Shown: positions 27,515 through 37,061, numbered from the stretch's first letter. The stretch: 64,000 nt of DNA from Phyllobacterium chamaecytisi (GCF_020164455.1 NZ_JAIQWW010000002.1:124001-188000); one strand, 5' to 3'. Numbers and translations: made by a program. The notes: generated from the letters alone by a model not told the origin.

Positions 27515-28495
27515 ATGTTTCTTGGCACACAATTTCGTGCACGCGACGATGATGATTACCGAGTCATGGCACAACTTGGTATCGAACACGTCTGTGCCGA
27601 TCCCGCCGGCAATCCACACGACTGGACACTGGAAGTTCTCGAACGGCATCGCGACCATCTGGCAGATTTCGGACTATCTCTGGACATGATCCAGTTGCCC
27701 TTGAGTTCACGTGTCATTGAACAACAATACAGCCCTGATATTCTGTCCGCAGGTCCCGAGCGTGATCGCCAGATCGATTCCATCTGCCGCCTGATAGAGC
27801 GCGCCGCGGCGGCTGGCATTCCAGCAGTGAAATACAATCTCAACATTATCGGTATCCCGCGCACAGAACTCGAAACGGGCAGGGGCGGATCACGCAACGA
27901 TGCCTTCCGCTGGGACAAGGCCGACCATGAAGCACCGCTAACTATCGCCGGGGTCGTTGGGGAGGATGAAAACTGGGAGCGCATCGACTATTTTCTTGAA
28001 CGCGTGGTGCCGGTCGCCGAGGCCAACAAGGTGCGTCTCGCCTGTCATCCGCACGACCCCTATACGCCGCCCGGTTATCGCGGTGTGACGCGTGTTCTCG
28101 GCACAGTCGAGGGTCTGAAGAAATTCGTGCTCCTGCGCGAAAACCCCTACCATGGCCTGAACTTCTGCCAGGGAACAGTTGGTGAAATGCTCGACAAACC
28201 GGCCGAGGAAATCTTCGACGTTATCCGCTGGTTCGGTGAACGGGGCAAATTATTCAATGTGCATTTCCGCAATATTCGTGGCGGCAGGCTTTCCTTTATG
28301 GAGACATTTCCGGAGGAGGGCGACATGGACATGTGGCGCTCGCTGAAAACCTATGCGGAGGTCGGCTATCAATACATGATTATGCCGGATCATGTGCCGC
28401 AAATCTCCGGACGCGATCCGCAGAACACCGCTTTCGCCTTCAGTTACGGCTACATTGTCGCGTTGCTGCAGGTAATGAAAAGCGAGGCGAATTAG
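27515..28495 (+). CDS. uxuA: mannonate dehydratase-like enzyme
   Basis: 326-aa TIM-barrel protein of the UxuA family, which dehydrates D-mannonate to 2-keto-3-deoxygluconate. Metal and substrate residues are visible in LACHPHDPYTPPGYRG near residue 172, FCQGTVGEM near 215, NVHFRNIRGG near 248 and MIMPDHVPQ near 287. At 326 aa it is shorter than E. coli UxuA (394 aa), so a related acid may be the real substrate. AGGAG precedes the ATG. No mannonate oxidoreductase (uxuB) or KDG kinase/aldolase lies beside it, which makes the assignment of the complete pathway incomplete. Confidence 0.85.
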   Translation: MFLGTQFRARDDDDYRVMAQLGIEHVCADPAGNPHDWTLEVLERHRDHLADFGLSLDMIQLPLSSRVIEQQYSPDILSAGPERDRQIDSICRLIERAAAAGIPAVKYNLNIIGIPRTELETGRGGSRNDAFRWDKADHEAPLTIAGVVGEDENWERIDYFLERVVPVAEANKVRLACHPHDPYTPPGYRGVTRVLGTVEGLKKFVLLRENPYHGLNFCQGTVGEMLDKPAEEIFDVIRWFGERGKLFNVHFRNIRGGRLSFMETFPEEGDMDMWRSLKTYAEVGYQYMIMPDHVPQISGRDPQNTAFAFSYGYIVALLQVMKSEAN

Positions 28496-28497
28496 CA

Positions 28498-29331
28498 ATG
28501 TCCGCGAAGATGATCCGCAGGTTTGAGAATGGCAACAAGCCCATTCTCGATGGTAGCGAACCGACAAAGCTCATTCATTTCAATCTAGTGAAACTTGCCG
28601 CAGGTGAGGCGCACAGCTACCGTCTACCCGACTTTGAAACCGCCATTGTTCCGCTCTCCGGCATTTGCGATGTTTCTGTAGATGGCATCGAGTTCAACAA
28701 GGTCGGTGGACGCGCGAGCGTTTGGGCGGGACAAGCGGATTCCATCTATGCGGGTCCGGATGCGGCCGTTACGATCACAGCACTCGAGCGTTGTGAAATC
28801 GCTATTGCCGGAGGTCGTTGGGACGCACCGATGGATCCGTTTCGCATCACGCCGGAAGAAGTCGATATGGTCGATGTTGGTTCCAATGAAACGAAATCAC
28901 GCCGGCGCATCTTCCATATCCTCGGCAACAGACAGGCGGATCGCGTTGGACGTCTGCTCGTCAGCGAACTCTATGCTGATGAAGGTTGCTGGTCCGGCTA
29001 CCCGCCGCACAAGCACGATACGGATCAGCCGGGCGAAACCGCACATGAGGAATTATATCATTGGCGGTTCGATCCGCCGACCGGCTTTGGTACACAATTA
29101 TGGTATGAAGAGGGATGTGAGCCCCATGCTCACGCAACGCGCAATGGTGACACCTTCGCGTTCTCAACCGGTTATCATCCCACCGCGACGTCGCCCGGCC
29201 ATGCATCCTATATTTTCACCATTCTCGTCGGCAAAACGCAGCGTTCGCTCGTACAGAATTTCGAAGAAGTCCATCGTCCCCTGATGGCGAAAATACCGGG
29301 GATCGACGCCATGCGGGCGAAATTCCGGTGA
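28498..29331 (+). CDS. IolB/KduI-family sugar-acid isomerase
   Basis: 277-aa bicupin protein of the family that contains 5-deoxy-glucuronate isomerase (IolB) and the related uronate isomerase KduI. Metal-binding residues are in SGYPPHKHDTD near residue 163, then HEELYHWRFDP and DTFAFSTGYHPTATSPGH near 215-235. It begins 2 bases after uxuA and ends the operon. No other inositol (iol) genes are present, so the classical IolB role in inositol breakdown is unlikely. More probably it isomerises a deoxy- or unsaturated uronate delivered by the upstream importer. Confidence 0.83.
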   Translation: MSAKMIRRFENGNKPILDGSEPTKLIHFNLVKLAAGEAHSYRLPDFETAIVPLSGICDVSVDGIEFNKVGGRASVWAGQADSIYAGPDAAVTITALERCEIAIAGGRWDAPMDPFRITPEEVDMVDVGSNETKSRRRIFHILGNRQADRVGRLLVSELYADEGCWSGYPPHKHDTDQPGETAHEELYHWRFDPPTGFGTQLWYEEGCEPHAHATRNGDTFAFSTGYHPTATSPGHASYIFTILVGKTQRSLVQNFEEVHRPLMAKIPGIDAMRAKFR

Positions 29332-29441
29332 CAACTGCGTCTCCCCATGATCAGCTCAAAGGCTGATCGATCCAATCTATCGAAACATGAACTCCAGAAC
29401 GGTGACTATGTTGCTCTTGTGCGTCTCGAGCCCTGCAATCG

Positions 29442-31025
29442 CTAATGAGCGCCGGCTCCTCCTGCGCCCTTGGGTTTTTCGGCGAACAACAAAGCGATTG
29501 CTGCGATAGCAAGGAGAACGCCGATAACCGCAAAGGTATCACCGAATCCAAGGATGAGTGCCTGGCGCTTGACGAGCCGGCCAAGCGCGACGACGGCTTG
29601 CTGGGCGGCGAGGGCGTGATCGGGAACGCCATGGGCGATGAAATAACCGGTCAGCTGGTCGAGGCGCTGGTGAACCTCGTCGCGCGCCAGCGTGACAGAT
29701 TGGCCTATGATGTTCGAGTGGAACTGTTCGCGCTTGGTCAGAACTGTTCCAAGCGTTGCTGTGCCGACCGCACCGCCGAGATTGCGCAGCATATTCGTCA
29801 AACCCGATGCGGCAGCGGCGTCGGCGGCGGCGATGCCGGCCGTCGTAATGGCGGTGATCGGCGTCAATACGAGCGCTTGTCCGATCGCACGCACGATGTT
29901 CGGGATCCAGAACTGATCGCCGGCATTGTCGGGTGAAAGCATGACGTTCATGAAACAGCTCGCCGCGAAAATGCTGATGCCAAGGAAGCCGATATAGCGG
30001 GCGTCGAAACGCTTCATCAGCATCGGGACCAGCGGGATCAGGAGCAATTGCGGCAAGCCGGTCCAAGCCAGTACATTGCCGATCTGCTCGGCGTTGTAGC
30101 GCTGCACCTGCCCCAGATATTGCGGCAAGATATAGACGGTACCGAACAGCGCGACACCGACGAGAACGTTGACCACGACGCCAATAGCGAAGTTCCGCTG
30201 CTTCAAAAGGCTGAGCTTGACCAAGGGCTTTTCGACGGTCAGCTCGATCCAGATGAAGGTTGCGAGGAAGACGACGGCGACGGCGCTGAGCTTCAGGATG
30301 AACGGGGAGGAAAACCAATCGTCCTTGTTGCCCTCTTCGAGCACGGTCTGAAGAGCCGAGAGTCCGACTGCCATGGTGAATATGCCGGCCCAGTCGCCCT
30401 CTTTGAGGAGATGGAGTTGCATAGGCGCCTTATCCAGAGTTGCGGCCAGTGCTACAGCCATGACAGCGCTCGGGATGGCATTGATGAAGAAGATGGTCTG
30501 CCATCCATAATTCTCGGTGAGGTAGCCGCCGATCGTGGGGCCAATGGCCGGCGCGAAGGTGACCGAGAGGGCGAAGAGGGCAAGGCCAGCCGGCTGTTGC
30601 GATTTTGGCAGCTTCGTCAATACCATGGTGAAGGCCATGGGGATCAGCACGCCTCCGGCAAAGCCCTGCAGGCCACGCATGACAATCATCGAACCGAGAT
30701 CATGGGTGAAGGCACAGGCAATGGAGAACAGCGGGAAAAGGATCGTATTCACCAATATGTAACGGCGAAACGAGAACACGCTGCTGAAATAGGCGGTGAG
30801 GGGAATAACGACGATTTCACCTATGAGGTACGACGTTGAGATCCAGGCGCCGTTGTCGACGCCGGTACCGATGCCGCCTTCGATATCGAGTAGCGAAGCA
30901 TTGGTGATCTGGATGTTGAGGATCGCCATGAACGCGCCGATCATACCGGCGAGAACGGCAATCCATTCCTTCGTGCTGGCGCGTGGTTGTGGCACCGACG
31001 CGGCATTAAACGTGATGGCAGACAT
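29442..31025 (-). CDS. emrB: DHA2-family drug/H+ antiporter, EmrB type
   Basis: 527-aa inner-membrane transporter of the major facilitator superfamily, DHA2 branch, with 14 predicted helices. Visible motifs: NIQITNASLLDIEGGIG near residue 38, WISTSYLIGEIVVIPLTAY near 65, and LTPITAITTAGI in the second half. It exports hydrophobic toxic compounds together with EmrA and an outer-membrane channel, none of which is encoded here. GGAGC precedes the ATG. It lies 26 bases downstream of emrA and is converged on by the IolB-like gene. Confidence 0.93.
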   Translation of the reverse strand: MSAITFNAASVPQPRASTKEWIAVLAGMIGAFMAILNIQITNASLLDIEGGIGTGVDNGAWISTSYLIGEIVVIPLTAYFSSVFSFRRYILVNTILFPLFSIACAFTHDLGSMIVMRGLQGFAGGVLIPMAFTMVLTKLPKSQQPAGLALFALSVTFAPAIGPTIGGYLTENYGWQTIFFINAIPSAVMAVALAATLDKAPMQLHLLKEGDWAGIFTMAVGLSALQTVLEEGNKDDWFSSPFILKLSAVAVVFLATFIWIELTVEKPLVKLSLLKQRNFAIGVVVNVLVGVALFGTVYILPQYLGQVQRYNAEQIGNVLAWTGLPQLLLIPLVPMLMKRFDARYIGFLGISIFAASCFMNVMLSPDNAGDQFWIPNIVRAIGQALVLTPITAITTAGIAAADAAAASGLTNMLRNLGGAVGTATLGTVLTKREQFHSNIIGQSVTLARDEVHQRLDQLTGYFIAHGVPDHALAAQQAVVALGRLVKRQALILGFGDTFAVIGVLLAIAAIALLFAEKPKGAGGAGAH

Positions 31026-31051
31026 GGCACGCTGCTCCTTTTACCCGGCCG

Positions 31052-32233
31052 TCAATGGCTCTGGCGCTGGATAGCGTCGACCTTGGTATTGATGCTCGGT
31101 TGGACGGACATGCCGGGTCGCAGATCGCCTGCGGCGCTGTCGGCATCGAGGACGATCTTTACAGGAATGCGCTGGACGACTTTGGTGAAGTTGCCCGTCG
31201 CGTTGTCGGGCGGCAGCAGGGCAAATTCCTGGCCGCTCGCGGGAGCAAGGCTGTCGACGCGGCCGTGATAGACCCGGTCCGGAAACATATCGACGTCGAT
31301 ATCGACCGGCTGGCCGGCATGAACGTCCGTAAGCTGCGTTTCCTTATAGTTCGCAATTACATAGACCGAGGCGGTCGGCACGACAGTCATCAGCTGCGTC
31401 CCTGCCTGAACATACTGGCCGACGCGCAGCGTGCGGTTGCCGACGACGCCGTCGACGGGCGCCACGATCGTCGCATAGGACAGGTTGAGTTCGGCCTGGT
31501 CCTGGACGGCAAGATCATGCTCCAGAGCGGCCTTTGCCTGCGCAAGCTCGGCCTTCAATAGATCGACCTGCTTTATTGCAGCGTCCAGCGCAGCGTTGTC
31601 GCGCACGACGGTGGCTTTTGCCGCAGCGATCTGGGAGGCAGCCTGCTGGGCGTTCTGGATGTTGCCATAGCCGCTCGTGGCAAGCGTTGCGTAGCGTTTG
31701 TTATTCTGTTCGGCAAAGATCGCATTGGCCTGATCGACATCGACTGTGGCACGCGCTGCCGCGATAGTGGATTCCTGGATTGCGAGGGAGGCTTGCTTGG
31801 CTTCGATTGTTGCCTCTGCGGCCGCGACATCACTCTTCGCCTGCTCGAGCGCCGTCTTGAAATCCCGGTCGTCGATGCGGGCGAGGGGCTGCCCTGACTT
31901 CACCGTTTCATTGTCCTTCACGAGGACTTCGGCGATGTATCCCGAGATTTTTGGCGCGACCGAACTATTGTCCGCCTTTACATAGGCGTCGTCTGTCTCC
32001 ACGTGGAAACGACCTACCGTCCAGTAATCGTGGCCATAATAGGCACCGGCTGCGAGCAAGATGATCGCGGCTGTACCGAAAAGCAAGCGACGTCCACGCT
32101 TCCGGACCGGCTTCTCATCAGAGGCCGACGGCTGGGGCGCTTCCGCGATGCGGACAGGCGAACCCGCTTCGGCTGTCGGGACAATTTCTGCGGGTTGGGC
32201 AACGTTGTTGTTCAAGGCTTGCAGCTTGCTCAT
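31052..32233 (-). CDS. emrA: HlyD-family membrane fusion protein, EmrA type
   Basis: 393-aa periplasmic adaptor. A cytoplasmic N-terminus of about 45 residues and one transmembrane helix (LLFGTAAIILLAAGAYYG) come first, then two biotinyl-lipoyl half motifs (TDDAYVKADNSSVAPKISG near residue 75 and YATIVAPVDGVVGNRT near 235) around a long alpha-helical hairpin rich in Ala/Gln/Glu. The ATG at 32233 follows GGAGA at good spacing; the extra 37 codons upstream run through the promoter-operator region and are rejected. It forms an operon with emrB, divergent from a TetR gene. Confidence 0.92.
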   Translation of the reverse strand: MSKLQALNNNVAQPAEIVPTAEAGSPVRIAEAPQPSASDEKPVRKRGRRLLFGTAAIILLAAGAYYGHDYWTVGRFHVETDDAYVKADNSSVAPKISGYIAEVLVKDNETVKSGQPLARIDDRDFKTALEQAKSDVAAAEATIEAKQASLAIQESTIAAARATVDVDQANAIFAEQNNKRYATLATSGYGNIQNAQQAASQIAAAKATVVRDNAALDAAIKQVDLLKAELAQAKAALEHDLAVQDQAELNLSYATIVAPVDGVVGNRTLRVGQYVQAGTQLMTVVPTASVYVIANYKETQLTDVHAGQPVDIDVDMFPDRVYHGRVDSLAPASGQEFALLPPDNATGNFTKVVQRIPVKIVLDADSAAGDLRPGMSVQPSINTKVDAIQRQSH

Positions 32234-32310
32234 TGTGGTCTCCGAATTTCCGGGTCGCCGTCGCTTGGGCTGCGGCCTTTGGTTGATGACTCCATTTACG
32301 AAACTTGACG

Positions 32311-32360
32311 TTTTCCAAAATACGCCGTATAAACGGGCTGTCAATAATTATTTTGGAAAA
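32311..32360. promoter_or_regulatory. operator candidate between emrAB and its TetR regulator
   Basis: TTTTCCAAAATA at 32311-32322 and its exact reverse complement at 32349-32360 are 26 bases apart (38 bp centre to centre). The second arm runs up to the ribosome site of the TetR gene. Each 10-bp core (TTTTCCAAAA) may be one contact region. The position in the divergent promoter suits control of both directions by the adjacent TetR protein. Confidence 0.65.
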
Positions 32361-32365
32361 TGGAT

Positions 32366-33013
32366 ATGGTCGTAATTCACAAGATTGAGAAACGCCCGCG
32401 GGGCCGACCACAAGTTCGCTGCGACGACGATACGAGAAGCCTTATCGTCGAAGCCGCCAATGCGCAGTTTCACGAAAGCGGTTATGCTGCGGTGAGCATC
32501 AGCGCCATTGCGCAGAATGCCGGCGTTTCAACCAAAACCTTGTATCGGCTGTTTCCCACCAAGGCAGATCTGTTTGCCTGCATGATATCCGCTCGAATTG
32601 GCCGCTTTTTGCTGGCAGTCGATCCCGCCGGGCATATCAATGATGACTTAGGGGTCGGTCTTGAACACGTGCTGACTGCCTATGGCATGCTCACGCTCTC
32701 CGACGATACGATTGGGATCATGCGCCTCGTGATTGGTGAATCCGATCGGTTTCCGGAACTTGCAGCATCGTTCTATGAAAGAGCAATCGTAAGGACCAAT
32801 ACGTTGATGGAAGCGTGGCTTCGCGAACAGGTCGAGCGTGGACGTATCAAGCTAGACGATCCGCATGCGGCAAGCGGCATGCTGCGGGGAATGATGGTCA
32901 TGGAACCGCAGCGCGCAGCCATGTTGCGCCAAATGCCAGCGCCGAACGCCGAAGAAATTGTAGCTCGAGCGAAAATGTGCGCCGATTTGTTTCTGAAGGG
33001 ATGCGCAATTTAG
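32366..33013 (+). CDS. TetR/AcrR-family regulator of the EmrAB pump
   Basis: 215-aa repressor. The N-terminal DNA-binding domain (about residues 8-65) is clear: RGRPQ, LIVEAANAQFHESGYAAVSI and the recognition helix region AGVSTKTLYRLFPTKADLF. The C-terminal ligand domain (about 75-210) contains MRLVIGESDRFPELAASFYE, close to AcrR-type regulators of efflux pumps. The start is set at 32366 because GGA lies at suitable spacing; an ATG two codons earlier overlaps the operator arm. It is transcribed divergently from emrAB and probably represses it until a toxic ligand binds. Confidence 0.88.
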   Translation: MVVIHKIEKRPRGRPQVRCDDDTRSLIVEAANAQFHESGYAAVSISAIAQNAGVSTKTLYRLFPTKADLFACMISARIGRFLLAVDPAGHINDDLGVGLEHVLTAYGMLTLSDDTIGIMRLVIGESDRFPELAASFYERAIVRTNTLMEAWLREQVERGRIKLDDPHAASGMLRGMMVMEPQRAAMLRQMPAPNAEEIVARAKMCADLFLKGCAI

Positions 33014-33113
33014 TGGACTTTTCAAGGGCTGAGCCAACCTGCGAAAAGCCAATTTTAGCCCGCATGTGATGCTGAGCAAATCACGAAAGAGAACACATAT
33101 TTTTCTCGCATGA

Positions 33114-33872
33114 TCACGCAAGAAATCCGGAAACGCCATCCCACAACAGTTTCAACGCCGTCAAGACCAGCAATCCGTAACAGGCGCGATAAATCTGCCG
33201 TTGGTCGAGCCTTCCGTGAAGCCGCCAACCCAGCCAGACGCCGCTGGGGATGGCAAGAAGGCAAATAGCCATCAAGGTCCAGACACCGGAGGTCGGCTTC
33301 ACCAACAGCAGCCATGGCACCGCCTTGGTCGCGTTGCCGACGGTGAAAAACATGCTCGTCGTTCCCGCGTAGATTTCCTTGCTGAGACCGAGGGGCAACA
33401 GATACATCGCAAGTGGCGGCCCACCGGAATGCGCCACCATCGTGGTCACGCCTGAGGTAAGACCCGCAATGATCGCTTTCGGAGTCGAACGCGGTTGGGC
33501 CGTCACCTCCGCGCCTCTGAGAAACCAAAATCCGACAAAGATCAGAGTAATCACCGCCATCACGATCGCGATGGCCCGGTGGTCGAGGAAGCGGAAAAGC
33601 CCATAGCCGAGCCCGATGCCGATCACCAGTCCCGGCAGGAGCAGCACCAGGTCCGGCCTCGACCAGGTCGAGGGCTTCCAGTAGCGTAGGGCGACCAGAT
33701 CCATCGCGATGAACAGGGGCGCGAGCAGACCGCCGGCGGTGACCGGATCCATTACAATCGACAGAAGCGGAATGCCGACGATGGCAAATCCGCCACCGAA
33801 CGCCCCTCTCATGAAGCTGATCAGGAATACGCCGGCAAACGCGACAAGGATCGTGCCGATCGTCAGTTCCAT
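33114..33872 (-). CDS. TauE/SafE-family sulfite/organosulfonate exporter
   Basis: 252-aa membrane protein with seven to eight hydrophobic segments in two repeated halves, the pattern of PF01925 (TauE). The first repeat includes GAFGGGFAIVGIPLLSIVM near residue 25, and the second ITSGVTTMVAHSGGPPLAMYLLP-like sequence near 143. The family moves sulfite, sulfoacetate or similar anions out of the cell, though few members have been tested. GGAGG lies 6 bases before the ATG. No sulfur catabolic genes are adjacent, so the substrate is open. Confidence 0.87.
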   Translation of the reverse strand: MELTIGTILVAFAGVFLISFMRGAFGGGFAIVGIPLLSIVMDPVTAGGLLAPLFIAMDLVALRYWKPSTWSRPDLVLLLPGLVIGIGLGYGLFRFLDHRAIAIVMAVITLIFVGFWFLRGAEVTAQPRSTPKAIIAGLTSGVTTMVAHSGGPPLAMYLLPLGLSKEIYAGTTSMFFTVGNATKAVPWLLLVKPTSGVWTLMAICLLAIPSGVWLGWRLHGRLDQRQIYRACYGLLVLTALKLLWDGVSGFLA

Positions 33873-33922
33873 ACAGTTACCTCCTTAGCTGCCGCGCGAT
33901 CTATACACGATTGGAATTCACG

Positions 33923-34018
33923 TCAGCTACCCCGGTGCAGCGAATGGAAGGTCGCACGCAGTTCCTCGGTGAAGAACCGTGGCTGTTCCCAGGCAGCGAA
34001 ATGCCCACCCTTAGTGAC
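33923..34018 (-). pseudogene. 3' remnant of an epoxide hydrolase-type alpha/beta hydrolase
   Basis: Reading the minus strand from 34018 to the TGA at 33923 gives 31 residues that match the C-terminus of epoxide hydrolases: GGHFAAWEQPRFFTEEL, with the catalytic His in GGHF, then RATFHSL and a stop. Upstream of 34018 the frame no longer resembles the family, and the space is taken by the leader of the opposite-strand gene. So only the last tenth of the gene survives. The rest of the gap 33873-34134 holds the promoters of flanking genes and nothing else I recognise. Confidence 0.75.
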
Positions 34019-34134
34019 GCTTTGCGATCCGGAATTTGGTGACAACCGGAACAAATGCTGTTTCACGAGGTTAATTCAATTGCGAAAGCACCGCCATCGA
34101 CGAGGCCATGGGACGGATCAACGAGGAGGCAACC

Positions 34135-35007
34135 ATGCGCATTAACCGCCGCCAATTTGCGGCTCTTATGGTTGTGCTCTCCTTGCCGGAGATGTCACGA
34201 GCGGCAAATGGGAAGAGCTCCTTATTTTGGCGCGCCAAATTCCCGTCGCAAGATATTGTGCTCTTCGGTTATGTGCGCGTCCGCGGTGATTTCTTTCCGG
34301 ACATCATGGCCGAGGGAAAGCGTCTGATAGACCAATCCAAATTGGTTCTGATAGATATGAACCCGAGCCTCACTCTGTCTACCACAAAGTTCAAGAACAG
34401 CGATCTTGAGCCCGTCTTCCCCCGCCTGACGCAGCCCAATCAGGAGGAACTCAAGACCATCCTCTCAACGCCGCAAGCGGGAAATGCGATCGAGAGGCTT
34501 TCCGGTTTCGAGGTGGGCTTGCTTCTCATTGGTGAAGGACAGCATTCCTTCACTCCCGACGCGCCGAGTATCGGCCTCGAGCTCGCGAATTATGGCGTTT
34601 CTATCGGGCGTGCTGTCAAGACGCTCGCCTCCGACGGCGAGATGCAGTCGATGCAAAAGCCCCTGACTTTGGAGATCATCAATTCGGTCGGCCCAGCCTC
34701 GATCGCCTATCTTCTTGACCTGCGCCGTCGTATCGGGCCCATTGGTGAATACCTCGATGAACTCTACAAGGCCGGCAAGAGCGCAGAGATCGCCAGCCTT
34801 GGAGAGGAAATCGCCGCCAAGGGAATTTTTACGCCGACCGATTTCATGGATGCCGATCGCCTACGTGCGCTTTTCGTCGAGCGAATCGCAAACATGCCGG
34901 CCGGCACCAATGCCTTCGCCATACTGCCGATCGGGTTGCTGAGCGGCTCGTATAGTATCCTTCCAGAACTCCGGATCCGCGGTGCCGAGGTGACGGCAAT
35001 CGAGTAG
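34135..35007 (+). CDS. TraB/GumN-like protein with degenerate His motifs
   Basis: 290-aa exported protein. A short N-terminal signal with twin arginine (INRRQFAALMVVLSLP) comes first, then a domain with the outline of TraB/PrgY/GumN proteins: SLFWRAKF...IVLFGYVRV at the N-terminus (usual GxxH motif), a central helical region, and at the C-terminus NAFAILPIGLLSGSYSILPELRIRG (usual GxxHL motif). In both places the conserved His is absent (GYVRV; IGLLSG), so metal-dependent hydrolase activity is unlikely. GAGGAGG supports the ATG at 34135. Assignment to the family is from overall pattern and should be regarded as probable only. Confidence 0.6.
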   Translation: MRINRRQFAALMVVLSLPEMSRAANGKSSLFWRAKFPSQDIVLFGYVRVRGDFFPDIMAEGKRLIDQSKLVLIDMNPSLTLSTTKFKNSDLEPVFPRLTQPNQEELKTILSTPQAGNAIERLSGFEVGLLLIGEGQHSFTPDAPSIGLELANYGVSIGRAVKTLASDGEMQSMQKPLTLEIINSVGPASIAYLLDLRRRIGPIGEYLDELYKAGKSAEIASLGEEIAAKGIFTPTDFMDADRLRALFVERIANMPAGTNAFAILPIGLLSGSYSILPELRIRGAEVTAIE

Positions 35008-35069
35008 ACTTATCCGCTCCTTCAGACGCAGCGGCGGCTGCGAGTTTGCATGTCTGGAATTTGGTGAGG

Positions 35070-36254
35070 CTACAACGATAAAAATCGCTCGGTGAGCCGG
35101 GCCCACATGGCGGCGCCCGTGGTCAGGCTGTCGTCGTTGAAGTCGTACTTCGAGCTGTGCAGGATCGGCGAGTTCTCGCCATTGCCGAGGCGCAGGAAGC
35201 AGCCTGGCTTGTGTTCCAGGAAATAGGCGAAATCCTCGCTACCCGGAATCATGGGGCACACTCCCACTTTGGCGTCGCCCACCAGCTCGGTGACGACGTC
35301 GACAGCGAAGGCTGTTTCTTTGTCCGAGTTGATGACGACGGGGTACCCGCGCTCATAGTCGATGGAAACGCTGGCGCCATGCGCTTCGGCGATCGACGTT
35401 GCGATGCCACGCACGCGCCGCTCCAGCATGTCACGGACCTCCGGCGAGAAGGACCGAATGCTGGCTACGATCTCGGCCGTTTCGGGGATCACGTTCGACG
35501 CCGTGCCGCCATGGATGGTTCCGACCGTCACGACCGCAGTCTCGATCGGATTTACGTTGCGGGATACGACGGTCTGCAGCGCCATGACCATGTTGGCTGC
35601 GACCACGATCGGGTCGACCGTCAAATGCGGGCGCGAAGCATGGCCGCCGCGTCCCACAATGGTGATTGTCGCGGTGTCGGAGGCGGCCATCAACGGACCC
35701 GCCCGCATCAGGAAGGTGCCGGCAGGTGCGCCGGGATGATTATGCAAGCCGAAGATCGCGTCGCAGGGGAATCGATCGAAAAGCCCGTCTTTGATCATAG
35801 CCTGGGCGCCGCTACCCTTCCCGGCTTCCTCGGCAGGCTGGAAGATCAGATTGACCGTGCCGTTGAAATGGCGGGTACGCGCCAGATATTCGGCCGCGCC
35901 GAGCAACATTGTCGTGTGGCCGTCATGGCCGCATGCATGCATCTTGCCAGCGGTCGTGCTGGCATAGGACAGGCCCGTCGCTTCCATGATGGGCAAGGCA
36001 TCCATGTCCGCGCGAATGGCGATGCTGCGTCCGCCTGCACCCTGCCGCAGCCGACCGACGACGCCAAGACCTCCGACATTGCGGGTCACCTCGTAACCCC
36101 AGCGTTCCAGGCGATCGGCGACGTAGGAGGCCGTTTCATGCTCCTCGAACGAGAGTTCCGGGTGTGCGTGCAGATGCCTGCGCGTCTCGATGAGCTCGGC
36201 GGTCCGATCGTCGAAATCCGCAATGCGAGCGAACTCATTTGAAGTTTGTGGCAT
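35070..36254 (-). CDS. M20-family amidohydrolase (hippurate hydrolase-like)
   Basis: 394-aa dizinc amidohydrolase that removes acyl groups from N-acyl amino acids or related amides. Visible: RRHLHAHPELSFEEHETA near residue 24, AIRADMDALPI near 79, the metal motif MHACGHDGHTTML near 106, PAEEAGKGSGAQ near 143, GLHNHPGAPAG near 167 and SEDFAYFLEHKPG near 355. The ATG at 36254 has GGAAGA upstream; a GTG ten codons earlier has no ribosome site. It is the last gene of an operon with an amino-acid-type ABC importer, suggesting that an N-acylated amino acid is taken up and cleaved in the cytoplasm. Confidence 0.9.
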   Translation of the reverse strand: MPQTSNEFARIADFDDRTAELIETRRHLHAHPELSFEEHETASYVADRLERWGYEVTRNVGGLGVVGRLRQGAGGRSIAIRADMDALPIMEATGLSYASTTAGKMHACGHDGHTTMLLGAAEYLARTRHFNGTVNLIFQPAEEAGKGSGAQAMIKDGLFDRFPCDAIFGLHNHPGAPAGTFLMRAGPLMAASDTATITIVGRGGHASRPHLTVDPIVVAANMVMALQTVVSRNVNPIETAVVTVGTIHGGTASNVIPETAEIVASIRSFSPEVRDMLERRVRGIATSIAEAHGASVSIDYERGYPVVINSDKETAFAVDVVTELVGDAKVGVCPMIPGSEDFAYFLEHKPGCFLRLGNGENSPILHSSKYDFNDDSLTTGAAMWARLTERFLSL

Positions 36255-36287
36255 GAGACTGTCTTCCGTGTTTTGTTCGGCCACCGG

Positions 36288-37047
<760 letters not shown>

Positions 37048-37061
<14 letters not shown>

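Noticed and set aside
28498-29331. Inositol catabolism (iol) operon
   Set aside because: Only the IolB-like gene is present; no IolC, D, E or G partners.
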